A stretch of 27,994 bases of DNA from MedAcidi-G1 sp002294285 (GTDB lineage Bacteria; Actinomycetota; Acidimicrobiia; Acidimicrobiales; MedAcidi-G1): positions 1 through 27,994 of the forward strand of contig CAXEUY010000020.1 in assembly GCA_963999645.1 (NCBI GenBank), read 5' to 3'. Positions 15,847-24,090 of the stretch are shown here, one piece after another. The notes beneath the pieces are model-generated. The model was not told where the DNA came from and searched no databases. It saw only the letters and a program-made list of their open reading frames with translations. Each line of letters starts with the position of its first letter. Position 1 is the first letter of the stretch. The position numbers and the translations under genes were made by a program.

Positions 15847-16557
15847 TTAGTTAAAAGGGCTTGCGACCCCAAACGTCGCTTTGTTTTCCATTAATGCACC
15901 CCAACGGCGTGTACCGAATTCAAAATGCCACCATTCTTCTCTAAAGACAATGAAATTTTGTGAACGCATCGTCCAATATAAAAACCGACGAAAATCTCTA
16001 TTCAAACCTGGTATTTCCTCTAAAAAATCGGCTCTAGCTGCAGGAGTAATATCATCAAATCCTGACCCGGGCGCTAAAGGAACATTATCAACGGTGAAAG
16101 TCAGGTCGACCGCTCCACCAGTCAAATGCGGAGGTGGAGCAACAGGATCGCTGCTTGGTTCGGCGAACAATCCTTCTGGAATCAGCGGATCTTCGCTTGC
16201 GGCTTTAAAAAGTTCATTTTGTAGAGCCAGAGGTCTCCATGCATCAAAAATTCCTAAGCCCCACCTATCCGGAAGTTCTTCAGCTATGACATATAGTTTT
16301 TCTGCAACAGATTCACGGATCCAGCAGTCGTCTAAAGCATTTTCCCAGCCCGCTTTCCAGTAGCATTTCAAGGTTTTAATGCGAGGATGGTTCAACGAGA
16401 CTAGGGGTTCGTAATCAAAATCATCCAAGCAGGGTAACTCAGATTCTGATAATTGAGGGATTGCCTGGGATTCAGGGATATCTATTTCAACTCCTTCTAG
16501 AAACTCGTCCACAGGAATAGTTAGAACAGGTTCTCCAATTTTCGGCATGTCAACCAC
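15847..16557 (-). CDS. VanX-type D-Ala-D-Ala dipeptidase-like peptidase (M15D)
   Basis: The 236-residue protein has the zinc site of M15D peptidases: H144 and D151 in PPHLTGGAVDLTF, and E208 and H211 in EEWWHFEFG. The upstream GIFDAWRPL (R108) matches the transition-state arginine motif of VanX-type enzymes. No signal peptide or membrane helix is visible, so it should be cytoplasmic, as VanX and DdpX are. Known family members cleave D-Ala-D-Ala for cell-wall recycling, starvation survival or vancomycin resistance. No vanA, vanH or ddp transporter genes are near, so a resistance role is unsupported. It is the last gene of the minus-strand SDMH operon and overlaps the LLM gene start-to-stop by 8 nt, so it may hydrolyse a different dipeptide-like amide in this pathway; this is inference. 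Confidence 0.85.
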   Translation of the reverse strand: MVDMPKIGEPVLTIPVDEFLEGVEIDIPESQAIPQLSESELPCLDDFDYEPLVSLNHPRIKTLKCYWKAGWENALDDCWIRESVAEKLYVIAEELPDRWGLGIFDAWRPLALQNELFKAASEDPLIPEGLFAEPSSDPVAPPPHLTGGAVDLTFTVDNVPLAPGSGFDDITPAARADFLEEIPGLNRDFRRFLYWTMRSQNFIVFREEWWHFEFGTRRWGALMENKATFGVASPFN

Positions 16558-17515
16558 CTAGAACCTGAGATGTTGTTTTAAGTAGGGAAGCCCCACTTTC
16601 AGTTTCAAATATGGGGATCATGAATTCATCAAAACCGTGTAATTCGAAAAGAGAAGATAGCTCTTCCGAGCACTCCTTCACATTTCCTGAGATCACAAAA
16701 GGAAAAACCCATTCATCTCTCACATGTTGTGCCGCAGATTCAAGACCTTCAGCAAGAGCACCACGTATTCTAGAAATATCTTTTTCATTAATACCTAACT
16801 CTTCAAGTACTTCTTTAGGAGAATCAACGAGCCTATATGTCATGTGCGGTCTAACAATTTCAAGAGCTTCATCATCAGTAACAATCATTGTTGAGTAACA
16901 AATTTTAGGCTTGTTGTTATTACGCTCAGCACCCATCTTTATTTGATGCACATATTCACCTAACGAAGGTTTGAAAATGAAATCCAACATCACACCATCA
17001 GCATCAGATCCACCAAGGTCAAGCATTTTTGGACCACGTCCAGCTAACCAAATCTCAATGTCACACCGACCGTAATCTAATTGAGCTGATTTGAAAGAAA
17101 ATCCTGGCGCTTCCAAATCAATCCTTTCACCAGCAAATAATTTTCTGCAGGCATAAATAGTTTGACGAACAGTTTCCAGAGGCTTATGACGTTCAATGCC
17201 TAGAGGATCTAAAGTTAAACTCCCTCCGGCTCCTATTCCTAGAAAAGCACGACCAGTAGACATTTCGTCGAGAGAAGCTATAGCGGCGGCAGTCTGTCCA
17301 GGGTGACGGGTGTAGGAGTTTGTTATCCCAGGACCGACAATCAATTTTTCAGTAGCTTCCAAAATTGCTGTCATTGTGACATATACGTCTCGAGTCGCTA
17401 AACCCTCGTCATAAACCCAACAACGCTCAAAACCTAATTTTTCTGACAAAATCGCCAAATCACGGATCAGGTCAATTGAAGTCTCTGGAATAAGATTCAC
17501 ACTTCCTGGAATCAT
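16550..17515 (-). CDS. LLM-class F420/flavin-dependent oxidoreductase (divergent paralogue)
   Basis: A 321-residue luciferase-like TIM barrel with VGPGITNSYTRHPGQTAAAI, LGIGAGGSLTLDPLGIERHKP and IEIWLAGRGPKMLDLGG, the same element order as F420-dependent reductases of the Mer-like group. It is clearly more distant from the other two LLM proteins in this window than they are from each other, with GAGG replacing GAWW and no PHIMKASG or CPILYPL block. It lies 9 nt downstream of yqeC, with AAGGA about 12 nt before its ATG, and overlaps the VanX-like gene. Being inside the operon that holds YqeB, YqeC and XdhD, it is probably a functional part of the SDMH pathway in this organism; this is inference. 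The substrate is unknown. Confidence 0.85.
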   Translation of the reverse strand: MIPGSVNLIPETSIDLIRDLAILSEKLGFERCWVYDEGLATRDVYVTMTAILEATEKLIVGPGITNSYTRHPGQTAAAIASLDEMSTGRAFLGIGAGGSLTLDPLGIERHKPLETVRQTIYACRKLFAGERIDLEAPGFSFKSAQLDYGRCDIEIWLAGRGPKMLDLGGSDADGVMLDFIFKPSLGEYVHQIKMGAERNNNKPKICYSTMIVTDDEALEIVRPHMTYRLVDSPKEVLEELGINEKDISRIRGALAEGLESAAQHVRDEWVFPFVISGNVKECSEELSSLFELHGFDEFMIPIFETESGASLLKTTSQVLGG

Positions 17516-17524
17516 CTAAGAAAT

Positions 17525-18262
17525 CTATCCTTCGTTATGGCTTGAAACCAGAGATATTTCAATTTCCGGCTCAGAGTTTCGTAGTTCTTTTACTAGTTCG
17601 TCGACAAGGTTCTGATTTTGAGAAGAAATCTTCGTAATGGCTATCACAAAACGAACTCCTGATTCGAGATTCTTTCTCGAACCATTTTGGTTAAGCAAAA
17701 GAAGAGAAGCCCTTTTGGGAGTAAGTCTTTCATAAGAAGAGCAACCAACCACCGCAGCTACCCGTAGAGGTCTATGGCACTGATCTTCAATGACTCTATC
17801 GATGGCATCCGCACCAATTACTGCAATCACAGTTGTTACGCCACTAGGCAAAACGGGTTCGTATAGTGCTGGAGCTTTCGCAGGGCGCCGTCTGGCGCCA
17901 TCTGCTTCAACAATTATCCTAGTTGCTTCTGGTAACCAACTTTCAGGAAGTGAAGGGTCAACTCCGAAAGCTTTCTCACCGTCAACAGAATCCCAGATCA
18001 TAACAGGGAGATTTCCACTTAACACTGAGACAAGATCTTCTTTAGAAGGGCGAATAAGCAGCGTAGCGTTACCGACCTGATCACTTCCCATTTTTGTCGT
18101 TGTGGTAAGGACAGTTCCCTTTCCATGGACATCGCCGAGGGCTGAAAGCAGAGTTGATTTACCTCCTCCTCCAACGAGAGCTACAATCTCGCCTTCTTTG
18201 ATTTTCAGATTCAGGGCAGCCTGATTCACCCCTAAAGGTTTTATTGTTTCTTTTCCAACCAT
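17525..18262 (-). CDS. yqeC: YqeC, selenium-dependent Mo-hydroxylase accessory protein
   Basis: The 245-residue protein matches YqeC along its length: a P-loop IVALVGGGGKSTLL at about residues 26-39, VLTTTTKMG at about 50-58, IIVEADGARRRPAKAPA, VTTVIAVIGADAI and ERLTPKRASLLL. YqeC is a recognised marker of bacteria with a labile selenium cofactor in molybdenum hydroxylases and is thought to act in cofactor maturation or insertion; its exact chemistry is unresolved. The P-loop suggests nucleotide binding. It overlaps the yqeB stop by 22 nt, and the two form the classic YqeB-YqeC pair. The Walker A motif alone could suggest an ABC ATPase, but the LSGGQ signature and Walker B are absent. Confidence 0.9.
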   Translation of the reverse strand: MVGKETIKPLGVNQAALNLKIKEGEIVALVGGGGKSTLLSALGDVHGKGTVLTTTTKMGSDQVGNATLLIRPSKEDLVSVLSGNLPVMIWDSVDGEKAFGVDPSLPESWLPEATRIIVEADGARRRPAKAPALYEPVLPSGVTTVIAVIGADAIDRVIEDQCHRPLRVAAVVGCSSYERLTPKRASLLLLNQNGSRKNLESGVRFVIAITKISSQNQNLVDELVKELRNSEPEIEISLVSSHNEG

Positions 18263-19035
18263 GCTTTCACAGTTTCCGTTACGCCATTTCCGACAGCTAG
18301 AGCTTTGTCAGAAACTTTTCCAACATCGACGTCTATTCCCCTAGGGTCAATATCGCCGATCTTCATTCCGGCCTCTGAAAAAGATCCCTCATTGATCATT
18401 CCACGGATGAGACCACTAGTTCCCGCGGTAATGAGATCATCACCTACAGATCCAATCACTTCACCTTTTTTCACTAAATTCCCAATTTCCTTAACCCAAC
18501 TAACTACTCCATCAGAAGGCGAACGTAAAAGACGTTCACTTGTAAGGCCGCCGACTTCACCTGGAACTCCCGTGTTTGCTTGTGCGTAACCATTCCAAAT
18601 AACTTTCCCCATATCCGGTCCACGCATGGTTTCGATAACAGCATGACAGTCTTTACCAGCACAGAAACCAGGCCCTAAAGCAATAACTAACTCTGCATCT
18701 TCTATTGTCGTATCCAAAGGTTTTTTCTGCATTCTGGCGTCAACAATCACAGAAAATTCAATAGGTGGTATGGATTCACAAACAATGACAGGAATAACAT
18801 CATCGGCTAAAAAGGCATCTACATTCGAAACATCTTCGACAAGTTCGCCTCTGATTTCCTCCACTTGCACATTTTTTTCAATTATTGCCGTAGAAAGTGA
18901 AACTTTTCTTCTTACCGCTAAAGGATTTTCTAAATCTGATACGACCACAGGAATCCCTTTTCTCTTCAACTGCATAGTCACACCAGTTCCCAAATCACCA
19001 CCTCCACGGACTAAACAGAGATGATTAGAAATCAC
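18241..19035 (-). CDS. yqeB: YqeB, selenium-dependent molybdenum hydroxylase system protein
   Basis: The 264-residue protein is recognisable as YqeB/EF2563 family. An N-terminal Rossmann-like VRGGGDLGTGVTMQLKRKG is followed by ENPLAVRRKVSLSTAI, a middle AELVIALGPGFCAGKDCHAVIE with a conserved cysteine pair, and NTGVPGEVGG, SDGVVSWVKEIGNLVKKGEV and GTSGLIRGMI. YqeB is the strongest single marker of selenium use in molybdenum hydroxylases outside selenocysteine and selenouridine, and co-occurs with SelD. It starts at GTG (19035), two bases after the xdhC stop, without a strong ribosome binding site, so it may depend on translational coupling. No tRNA-Sec or SelD is in the window. Confidence 0.92.
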   Translation of the reverse strand: MISNHLCLVRGGGDLGTGVTMQLKRKGIPVVVSDLENPLAVRRKVSLSTAIIEKNVQVEEIRGELVEDVSNVDAFLADDVIPVIVCESIPPIEFSVIVDARMQKKPLDTTIEDAELVIALGPGFCAGKDCHAVIETMRGPDMGKVIWNGYAQANTGVPGEVGGLTSERLLRSPSDGVVSWVKEIGNLVKKGEVIGSVGDDLITAGTSGLIRGMINEGSFSEAGMKIGDIDPRGIDVDVGKVSDKALAVGNGVTETVKAWLEKKQ

Positions 19036-19037
19036 AG

Positions 19038-19841
19038 TCAGCTACTACCAGCATTATCTTGTTCGATTATTTGCGACAAGATTGAAAGTGCAATTTCTTG
19101 TGGAGTTTCTGCACCTAAATCAAGTCCTATAGGAGAGATGACTCTTTTAAGCTCCTCGTCAGAAATACCAGATGACTTGAGCGAGGATCGAGTCGTTTCC
19201 CAACGTCTAGAACTCCCCATCACTCCTATGGATTTAGCATCAGTGTTTAGTAGATGAGGAAGGTTTTGAATGTCCAACTCAGCATTGCGAGTTACAGCCA
19301 CCACATGGTCACGGTTAGTCAAAGACACCTGCTCCAACGTTGATTCAATTGAACCGGTAAGTAGAAGATCAGCACCAGTAAAACCTTCCGCAATTTCCTC
19401 TCTGTCGTCTGTAGCGATAACAAAATAACCCAACCAACTTGCAAGTTCAGCTACGGCTTTTCCGACATGGCCACAACCGATGATTAGAATTTGTGTAGTA
19501 GGCATATAAGGCTCCAAGTGAATAGTAACGGTTCCACCACAGACACCTGGGTCACCAGCCATCGGGTCAACCAACTCATAGTTCAGCAGACGCGAAGCAC
19601 CGTCGTCCATACAGGCGGATGCCTCTCTGATTACTCGTGCTTCCATTTCGCCGCCGCCAATAGTCCCAAGTTGCTGAGAGTTTGAAAGCACCAACATTTT
19701 TGTTCCAGAATGACGTGGCACAGAGCGAGATGTTTCCACAACTGTGGCAAGTACGACAGTTTCACCACTACTAACAAGACGATTAAGCTCATTCAATATC
19801 TGAGTTTCGTTCATGCCTTTACTTAGCCCTTTTTCATTCAT
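19038..19841 (-). CDS. xdhC: XdhC-family molybdenum hydroxylase maturation protein
   Basis: The 267-residue protein has the two XdhC/CoxI domains. The N-terminal one runs from VVLATVVETSRSVPRHSGTK to GTIGGGEMEARV (about residues 28-75) and continues to CGGTVTIHLEP. The C-terminal Rossmann domain begins at ILIIGCGHVGKAVAELASWLG, around residue 120. XdhC proteins bind the molybdenum cofactor, protect it and promote sulfuration before insertion into xanthine dehydrogenases. I chose the ATG at 19841 because GGAGG at 19852-19848 lies 6 nt before it; the GTG two codons upstream overlaps the ribosome binding site. It is transcribed with yqeB and yqeC, consistent with a chaperone dedicated to the Mo hydroxylases here. 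Confidence 0.9.
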   Translation of the reverse strand: MNEKGLSKGMNETQILNELNRLVSSGETVVLATVVETSRSVPRHSGTKMLVLSNSQQLGTIGGGEMEARVIREASACMDDGASRLLNYELVDPMAGDPGVCGGTVTIHLEPYMPTTQILIIGCGHVGKAVAELASWLGYFVIATDDREEIAEGFTGADLLLTGSIESTLEQVSLTNRDHVVAVTRNAELDIQNLPHLLNTDAKSIGVMGSSRRWETTRSSLKSSGISDEELKRVISPIGLDLGAETPQEIALSILSQIIEQDNAGSS

Positions 19842-19843
19842 CT

Positions 19844-21166
19844 TCACCTCCAGAGACGGTCAGTTTGTCTATGAAGAGATTCTCTTTGATCTTCAATGTT
19901 GACCCCAATTATCTCACCATTTTGCATTTTCCATTCTCCCGCAACCATCACAGAATCAACATGACGGTTAGATCGATAAAGGAGAAGCTGTTCAAGAAGA
20001 TTTTCTTCTGTAAGGGGAGTCGGAAAATTTGCATCAACTAACTGGAGATCTGCTACAAAATCTGGTTGAAGAGCTCCAACATCTTCAAATCCCAGTGCCT
20101 TGGCTCCTTGAAGAGTTGCCATGTCAAAAACCTGAGCAGCGTTCATTACTCCAGGATCTTGGAGACGTGCTTTATGTATAAGAAAAGCGCTACGCATAAC
20201 TTCAAACATGTCGTTTATGTATCCGTCACTTCCTAAACCGACAGTTACACCTTTTTCAAGAAGTTCGGGTATAGGAGCGATCCCTCCTCCGACTTCACAG
20301 TTAGACAAAGGCATATGGACACAACGAGTTCCAGCATTTGCAATCAACTCGACTTCTTTGTCAGATAGGTGTACACATTGTGAAGCTAGAAAACGTGAAC
20401 CGTTAATTCCTAGTTGCTCGTAATGTTCAAATGTCCTATGCCCGTAAGTTTTTTCACACCATTCACCTTCGTAGCTTCCCTCATTGCAATGAGCATGGAA
20501 GAGAGCGTTATGTGACTCAGCAATCTCGAAGGCTTGACGAAGGAAGTCATCAGAGCAAGTGAATGTTGTGTGGACACTCATAAGTCCTGACACAAGATCA
20601 TCGTCAGCGGCAGCTTCTATCAAACGAATGTTTTCATCGATTCCTTTTAGAGCGATATCAGAACCTGAGCGTTCAGTGGCTTCAAAACTAAGCAAAGCTC
20701 TAAGGCCACGATTATTAACAATTTCCTTTTCTATGATCAGAGAATCAGGAAGTGAAAAAGGTGCTTCCAGGATGTCACAAAATGTTGTTGTGCCGGTTAA
20801 AAGCATTTCACTACACAACCATTCAGTTGCCGCAGAAATCATTTCATGATCAATTTTGTCTTCCACTAAGGGCCACCAGAAACTTTCCAGAAATGACCAA
20901 AAGTCAGAAGGAGCAGATTCTAGAGGAATTCCATGTGCTAGAACTCCGTACATATGAGTGTGTCCGTTGACAAACCCGGGCATCAGCACCTTTTCTCTGG
21001 CTGTAAAAACTTTGTCTTCGGGAAAATCATTTTCAAGTTTTTCATTTGGACCAACAGAAAAGATTTTTCCATCACATATACGCAAGCCCCAGTGTCGCTT
21101 AGGCTTCTCTGAGGATTCAGTAATCAACCAGTCTGGTTGAATAATGAGACCGCCCCCCGAGGGCAT
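19844..21166 (-). CDS. Amidohydrolase-superfamily deaminase, SsnA/TrzA-like
   Basis: A full-length 440-residue member of the amidohydrolase superfamily. It has the N-terminal strand domain (IIQPDWLIT to KVLMPGF), the HxH metal site at H69/H71 (VNGHTHMYGVLAHG), histidines in LFHAHCNEG and SQCVHLSD, and Asp in VGLGSDGYINDM. A C-terminal composite domain with VADLQLVDANFPTPL and VMVAGEWKMQNGEI follows. The FWWPLVEDKID stretch resembles the SsnA WWRLDRALD region, so it may be the full-length SsnA relative, while the protein at 12445-13500 is the compact one. The reaction is probably hydrolytic removal of an amino group from a heterocycle; the substrate cannot be fixed. It starts 2 nt after the xdhD-like stop and is followed by xdhC. 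Confidence 0.85.
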   Translation of the reverse strand: MPSGGGLIIQPDWLITESSEKPKRHWGLRICDGKIFSVGPNEKLENDFPEDKVFTAREKVLMPGFVNGHTHMYGVLAHGIPLESAPSDFWSFLESFWWPLVEDKIDHEMISAATEWLCSEMLLTGTTTFCDILEAPFSLPDSLIIEKEIVNNRGLRALLSFEATERSGSDIALKGIDENIRLIEAAADDDLVSGLMSVHTTFTCSDDFLRQAFEIAESHNALFHAHCNEGSYEGEWCEKTYGHRTFEHYEQLGINGSRFLASQCVHLSDKEVELIANAGTRCVHMPLSNCEVGGGIAPIPELLEKGVTVGLGSDGYINDMFEVMRSAFLIHKARLQDPGVMNAAQVFDMATLQGAKALGFEDVGALQPDFVADLQLVDANFPTPLTEENLLEQLLLYRSNRHVDSVMVAGEWKMQNGEIIGVNIEDQRESLHRQTDRLWR

Positions 21167-21168
21167 TG

Positions 21169-24090
21169 TTAGTCCCTTTGAAGCGCTTGATGAACGCGCT
21201 CAGGTGTGAAAGGAAGTTCGTTTATACGAACGCCAGTAGCGTTGAGAATCGCATTTCGTATAGCTGGAGCAACTCCATCTTTAGGGATTTCAGCGACTGC
21301 TTTTGCTCCAAAAGGACCGCTATCTTCCATAGTTTGTACTAGGAAAACCTCAGTTTCAGGCATTTCATCTGCTCGATAAATTCGATAAGGCCCAAATGAA
21401 GGATTTACCATTTTTCCTTTTTCGTCAAGAACAATTTCCTCACAATGCGCATACCCCAAAGCCTGTAGCATTCCACCTTCTACCTGACCACTAGCAGTCA
21501 CAGGGTTGATAGCTACGCCGCAGTCGACTGCCATGATCATTTTTATTATCTCAATTTGACCAGTTTCAATATCGATTTCAATTTCCACAAACTGGGCGGC
21601 GAAAGGCGGGGGACAGTCTGGTGACACATGAGATCCTGTACCCATAATTTGTTCTTGTTCATTCAGGTGTAAGGAATCGAGAGCTATTTCCTCAAGACTG
21701 ACTGACCGCCCATCAGGAGCCCATGCCCGCTTGTCGCGCAATTCAATAGAACATGGAATTTCTATGTCTAATAGCATCGCTGCACGTTCTTTGAGTCTTT
21801 GGCGTACCACATCTGCAGCTTTTTTTACCGCAGTGCCAGAGATGTAAGTGGTGCTTGAGGCATAGGCGCCAGTATCAAAAGGAGTTACATCCGTGTCGGA
21901 AGAATATACCCTTATATCTTCCAGAGGGACGCCAAGAACCTCGGCGGCGATTTGCCCAAGAACAGTATCGGCACCGGTACCAAGATCAGTGGCTCCGACG
22001 AGCATATTGAATGAACCATCGTCGTTTAACTTTATGCTGCAGCCACCCATATCTAGAAATGGAATTGATGTTCCGTGCATGCAAAATGCAAAACCTAGCC
22101 CTCTTCTAATATGAGGTCGGTCGACAGGGTTTTTCCATGATTCGTCATGCCTCCGGTGCCAAGCAATCGCCCGAGTTCCTTGAGCGACACATTCTTCGAT
22201 TCCGTTAGACATCACTTTCGGATATTCGTCAAGCTCTTCTTCTACTGTTCCATGCTCGCCTAGATGTGGGGCGATGTTTAGTTCATCTCCGACTTTCACC
22301 CAATTGCGCCTTCTGAATTCAATGGGATCTATTCCTAAATCAAGAGCGATATCTTCCATATGAGCTTCCAAACCGAAAAGAGCTTGAGGGGCTCCGTATC
22401 CCCTGTATGCACCCGGAACGGGAATGTTTGTGTACATCACGTCGCAGTCGAATCGTTTGTTGTCACAGTTATAAGAGGAAAGACCTCTTAGTCCAGCAAC
22501 TGTCTGAACCGTATAGCCATGAGTTCCATAAGGTCCGGTGTTGCCAACCAGTTTTAATTCTTGAGCGACAAGGTTTCCTTCCGAATCAACACCGGTCCTG
22601 TAAGTAAGTGTTTGCGGGTGTCTTGTCCTGCTCGCAAAAAATTCTTCAGCTCTGGTCAGTTCGAGCTGAACCGGTTTTCTGGTAGCTATTGCCAAATGAG
22701 CCGCGATGTCTTCAATAAGCATTTCTTGCTTGGCCCCAAAACCACCACCTATCCTTGGCTTTATAATTCTGACGTCTTTGATATCCATTCCGACTAGTGG
22801 CGCTAGCATTCGTCGAGTATGGAAAGGCACCTGAGTGGCCGTTCTAACGACTAATCGTTCATCACTATCAAGCCAAGCTGTAGAGATATGTGGTTCTATC
22901 GGTGCTGGTTGAACTTGATGGACTCTGAAAGTCTGCTCGTACGTTCGAGCTGCTGACTCTAGAGCGGAGTCGACGTCACCTCGTTGAGCGAAAATTTGGT
23001 GAACGAGATTTCTATCTCTATCAGCAATATCTTCTGTGTCAACTTCGTCGTGGATAACAGGTGCATCAGGTTTTCCTGCTTCTAGTTCGTCGAAAACAGC
23101 CGGTAAAATTTCGTATTCAACTTTGATTAGATTACAAGCCTCTTGAGCTATCTCAGGAGTTTCAGCTGCTACTGCGGCGACACGATCACCGACATGTCTT
23201 ACTTTGTTATCAAAACTGACCTGATCGTGGGGTTTGGGATTCGGATAGGATTGTCCTCCAGAAGCATATTTGACACGGTTAATATTCTCATGATGTATTA
23301 CGGCGTGAACACCTGGAAGGGCATTAGCTTCTGAGTCATCTATTGAGATAATTCGTGCATGAGCGTGAGGGCTTAGAAGAACTTTTGCGTGCAGAAGACC
23401 TCTGATGTCAAAATCTGCTGTGAAAGCCGGGTTTCCTTTGACAAGGCGGACTGCATCAACTTTTATTTCTGGTTGTCCCACTACTGATGTTGATGGAACT
23501 TCTGAGGAAGGAACCAGTCGAGGTACTGCATCTGAAGCGTCCGGTGGAGAGTCATTCGGATCCACTTCTACAGCATTGACTCCGTCAGTCATCGGTTTCA
23601 GGATTAGGGGCCTGAAAGGCTCTGGTTCCTCTCCTCTTAGTAATGCAGCAGCCTGTTTAATTGCTGCTACAGGTTTAACATAAGCAGTTTCCCTATCGAG
23701 AATGCCTGAAAGCATGTCACGAATCTCAGTTTCAGTTGGTGTGGGATTTTCTTCTAAAAGTTGCAAAGCGCCAAGGATCATTGCTCCCACTGAATAGCCA
23801 GATTGCATTGCACCAGTTGCAGCGAAAGCAGCTTGAACGGGATGCAGGGATGCTTCTGTATTTAATGATTCAAGCGTTATAACAGAATGTCCGTCTGCTT
23901 GAGCTGCCAAGATAACTTCGCTACTGGCTAGTCGACCATCAAAAAGGACAGCTGAAGCCCCTGTTTCTCCAGAAGAAGAACCGAAGCGTACACTAGACAT
24001 GCCTTCTCGGCGGAGTACTGTCAGTAAAGTTTCATGAACTTCGCAATCGATTTCACGTTTTTGACCATTAAGTTCGATTGTGATTCTCAT
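21169..24090 (-). CDS. xdhD: XdhD-like molybdopterin hydroxylase with cysteine-less ferredoxin domain
   Basis: The 973-residue protein has the layout of E. coli XdhD: an N-terminal small-subunit-like domain (1-155), a linker (about 155-215) and the molybdopterin large subunit. Large-subunit marks are LSPHAHARIISID, HVGDRVAAVAAE, IGGGFGAKQEMLIED, GAYRGYGAPQALFGLE, GATDLGTGADTVLGQI, ASSTTYISGTAV and GAKAVAEIPK, with the probable catalytic E934. The N-terminal domain keeps the 2Fe-2S fold pattern but has none of the eight ligands: FGSSSGETGASAVLFDG gives S38, T43 and S46; MQSGYSVG gives S97 and S100; GILDRETAY gives D132 and E134. XdhD of E. coli is, as I recall it, degenerate in the same places and was linked with YgfM and YgfK to hypoxanthine oxidation or selenate reduction. 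It overlaps its FAD partner gene by 1 nt (TGATG). How electrons reach FAD without clusters is unknown. Confidence 0.9.
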   Translation of the reverse strand: MRITIELNGQKREIDCEVHETLLTVLRREGMSSVRFGSSSGETGASAVLFDGRLASSEVILAAQADGHSVITLESLNTEASLHPVQAAFAATGAMQSGYSVGAMILGALQLLEENPTPTETEIRDMLSGILDRETAYVKPVAAIKQAAALLRGEEPEPFRPLILKPMTDGVNAVEVDPNDSPPDASDAVPRLVPSSEVPSTSVVGQPEIKVDAVRLVKGNPAFTADFDIRGLLHAKVLLSPHAHARIISIDDSEANALPGVHAVIHHENINRVKYASGGQSYPNPKPHDQVSFDNKVRHVGDRVAAVAAETPEIAQEACNLIKVEYEILPAVFDELEAGKPDAPVIHDEVDTEDIADRDRNLVHQIFAQRGDVDSALESAARTYEQTFRVHQVQPAPIEPHISTAWLDSDERLVVRTATQVPFHTRRMLAPLVGMDIKDVRIIKPRIGGGFGAKQEMLIEDIAAHLAIATRKPVQLELTRAEEFFASRTRHPQTLTYRTGVDSEGNLVAQELKLVGNTGPYGTHGYTVQTVAGLRGLSSYNCDNKRFDCDVMYTNIPVPGAYRGYGAPQALFGLEAHMEDIALDLGIDPIEFRRRNWVKVGDELNIAPHLGEHGTVEEELDEYPKVMSNGIEECVAQGTRAIAWHRRHDESWKNPVDRPHIRRGLGFAFCMHGTSIPFLDMGGCSIKLNDDGSFNMLVGATDLGTGADTVLGQIAAEVLGVPLEDIRVYSSDTDVTPFDTGAYASSTTYISGTAVKKAADVVRQRLKERAAMLLDIEIPCSIELRDKRAWAPDGRSVSLEEIALDSLHLNEQEQIMGTGSHVSPDCPPPFAAQFVEIEIDIETGQIEIIKMIMAVDCGVAINPVTASGQVEGGMLQALGYAHCEEIVLDEKGKMVNPSFGPYRIYRADEMPETEVFLVQTMEDSGPFGAKAVAEIPKDGVAPAIRNAILNATGVRINELPFTPERVHQALQRD

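Noticed and set aside
15881..16363. 160-codon open frame on the plus strand
   Set aside because: It mirrors the VanX-like gene, whose zinc motifs are intact; no independent support.
15847..16557. Vancomycin resistance gene
   Set aside because: Only the peptidase family is supported; no vanA, vanH or two-component genes are nearby.
17525..18262. ABC transporter ATPase because of the P-loop
   Set aside because: No ABC signature or Walker B is seen; the TTTTK and VEADGARRRPAKAP motifs identify YqeC.
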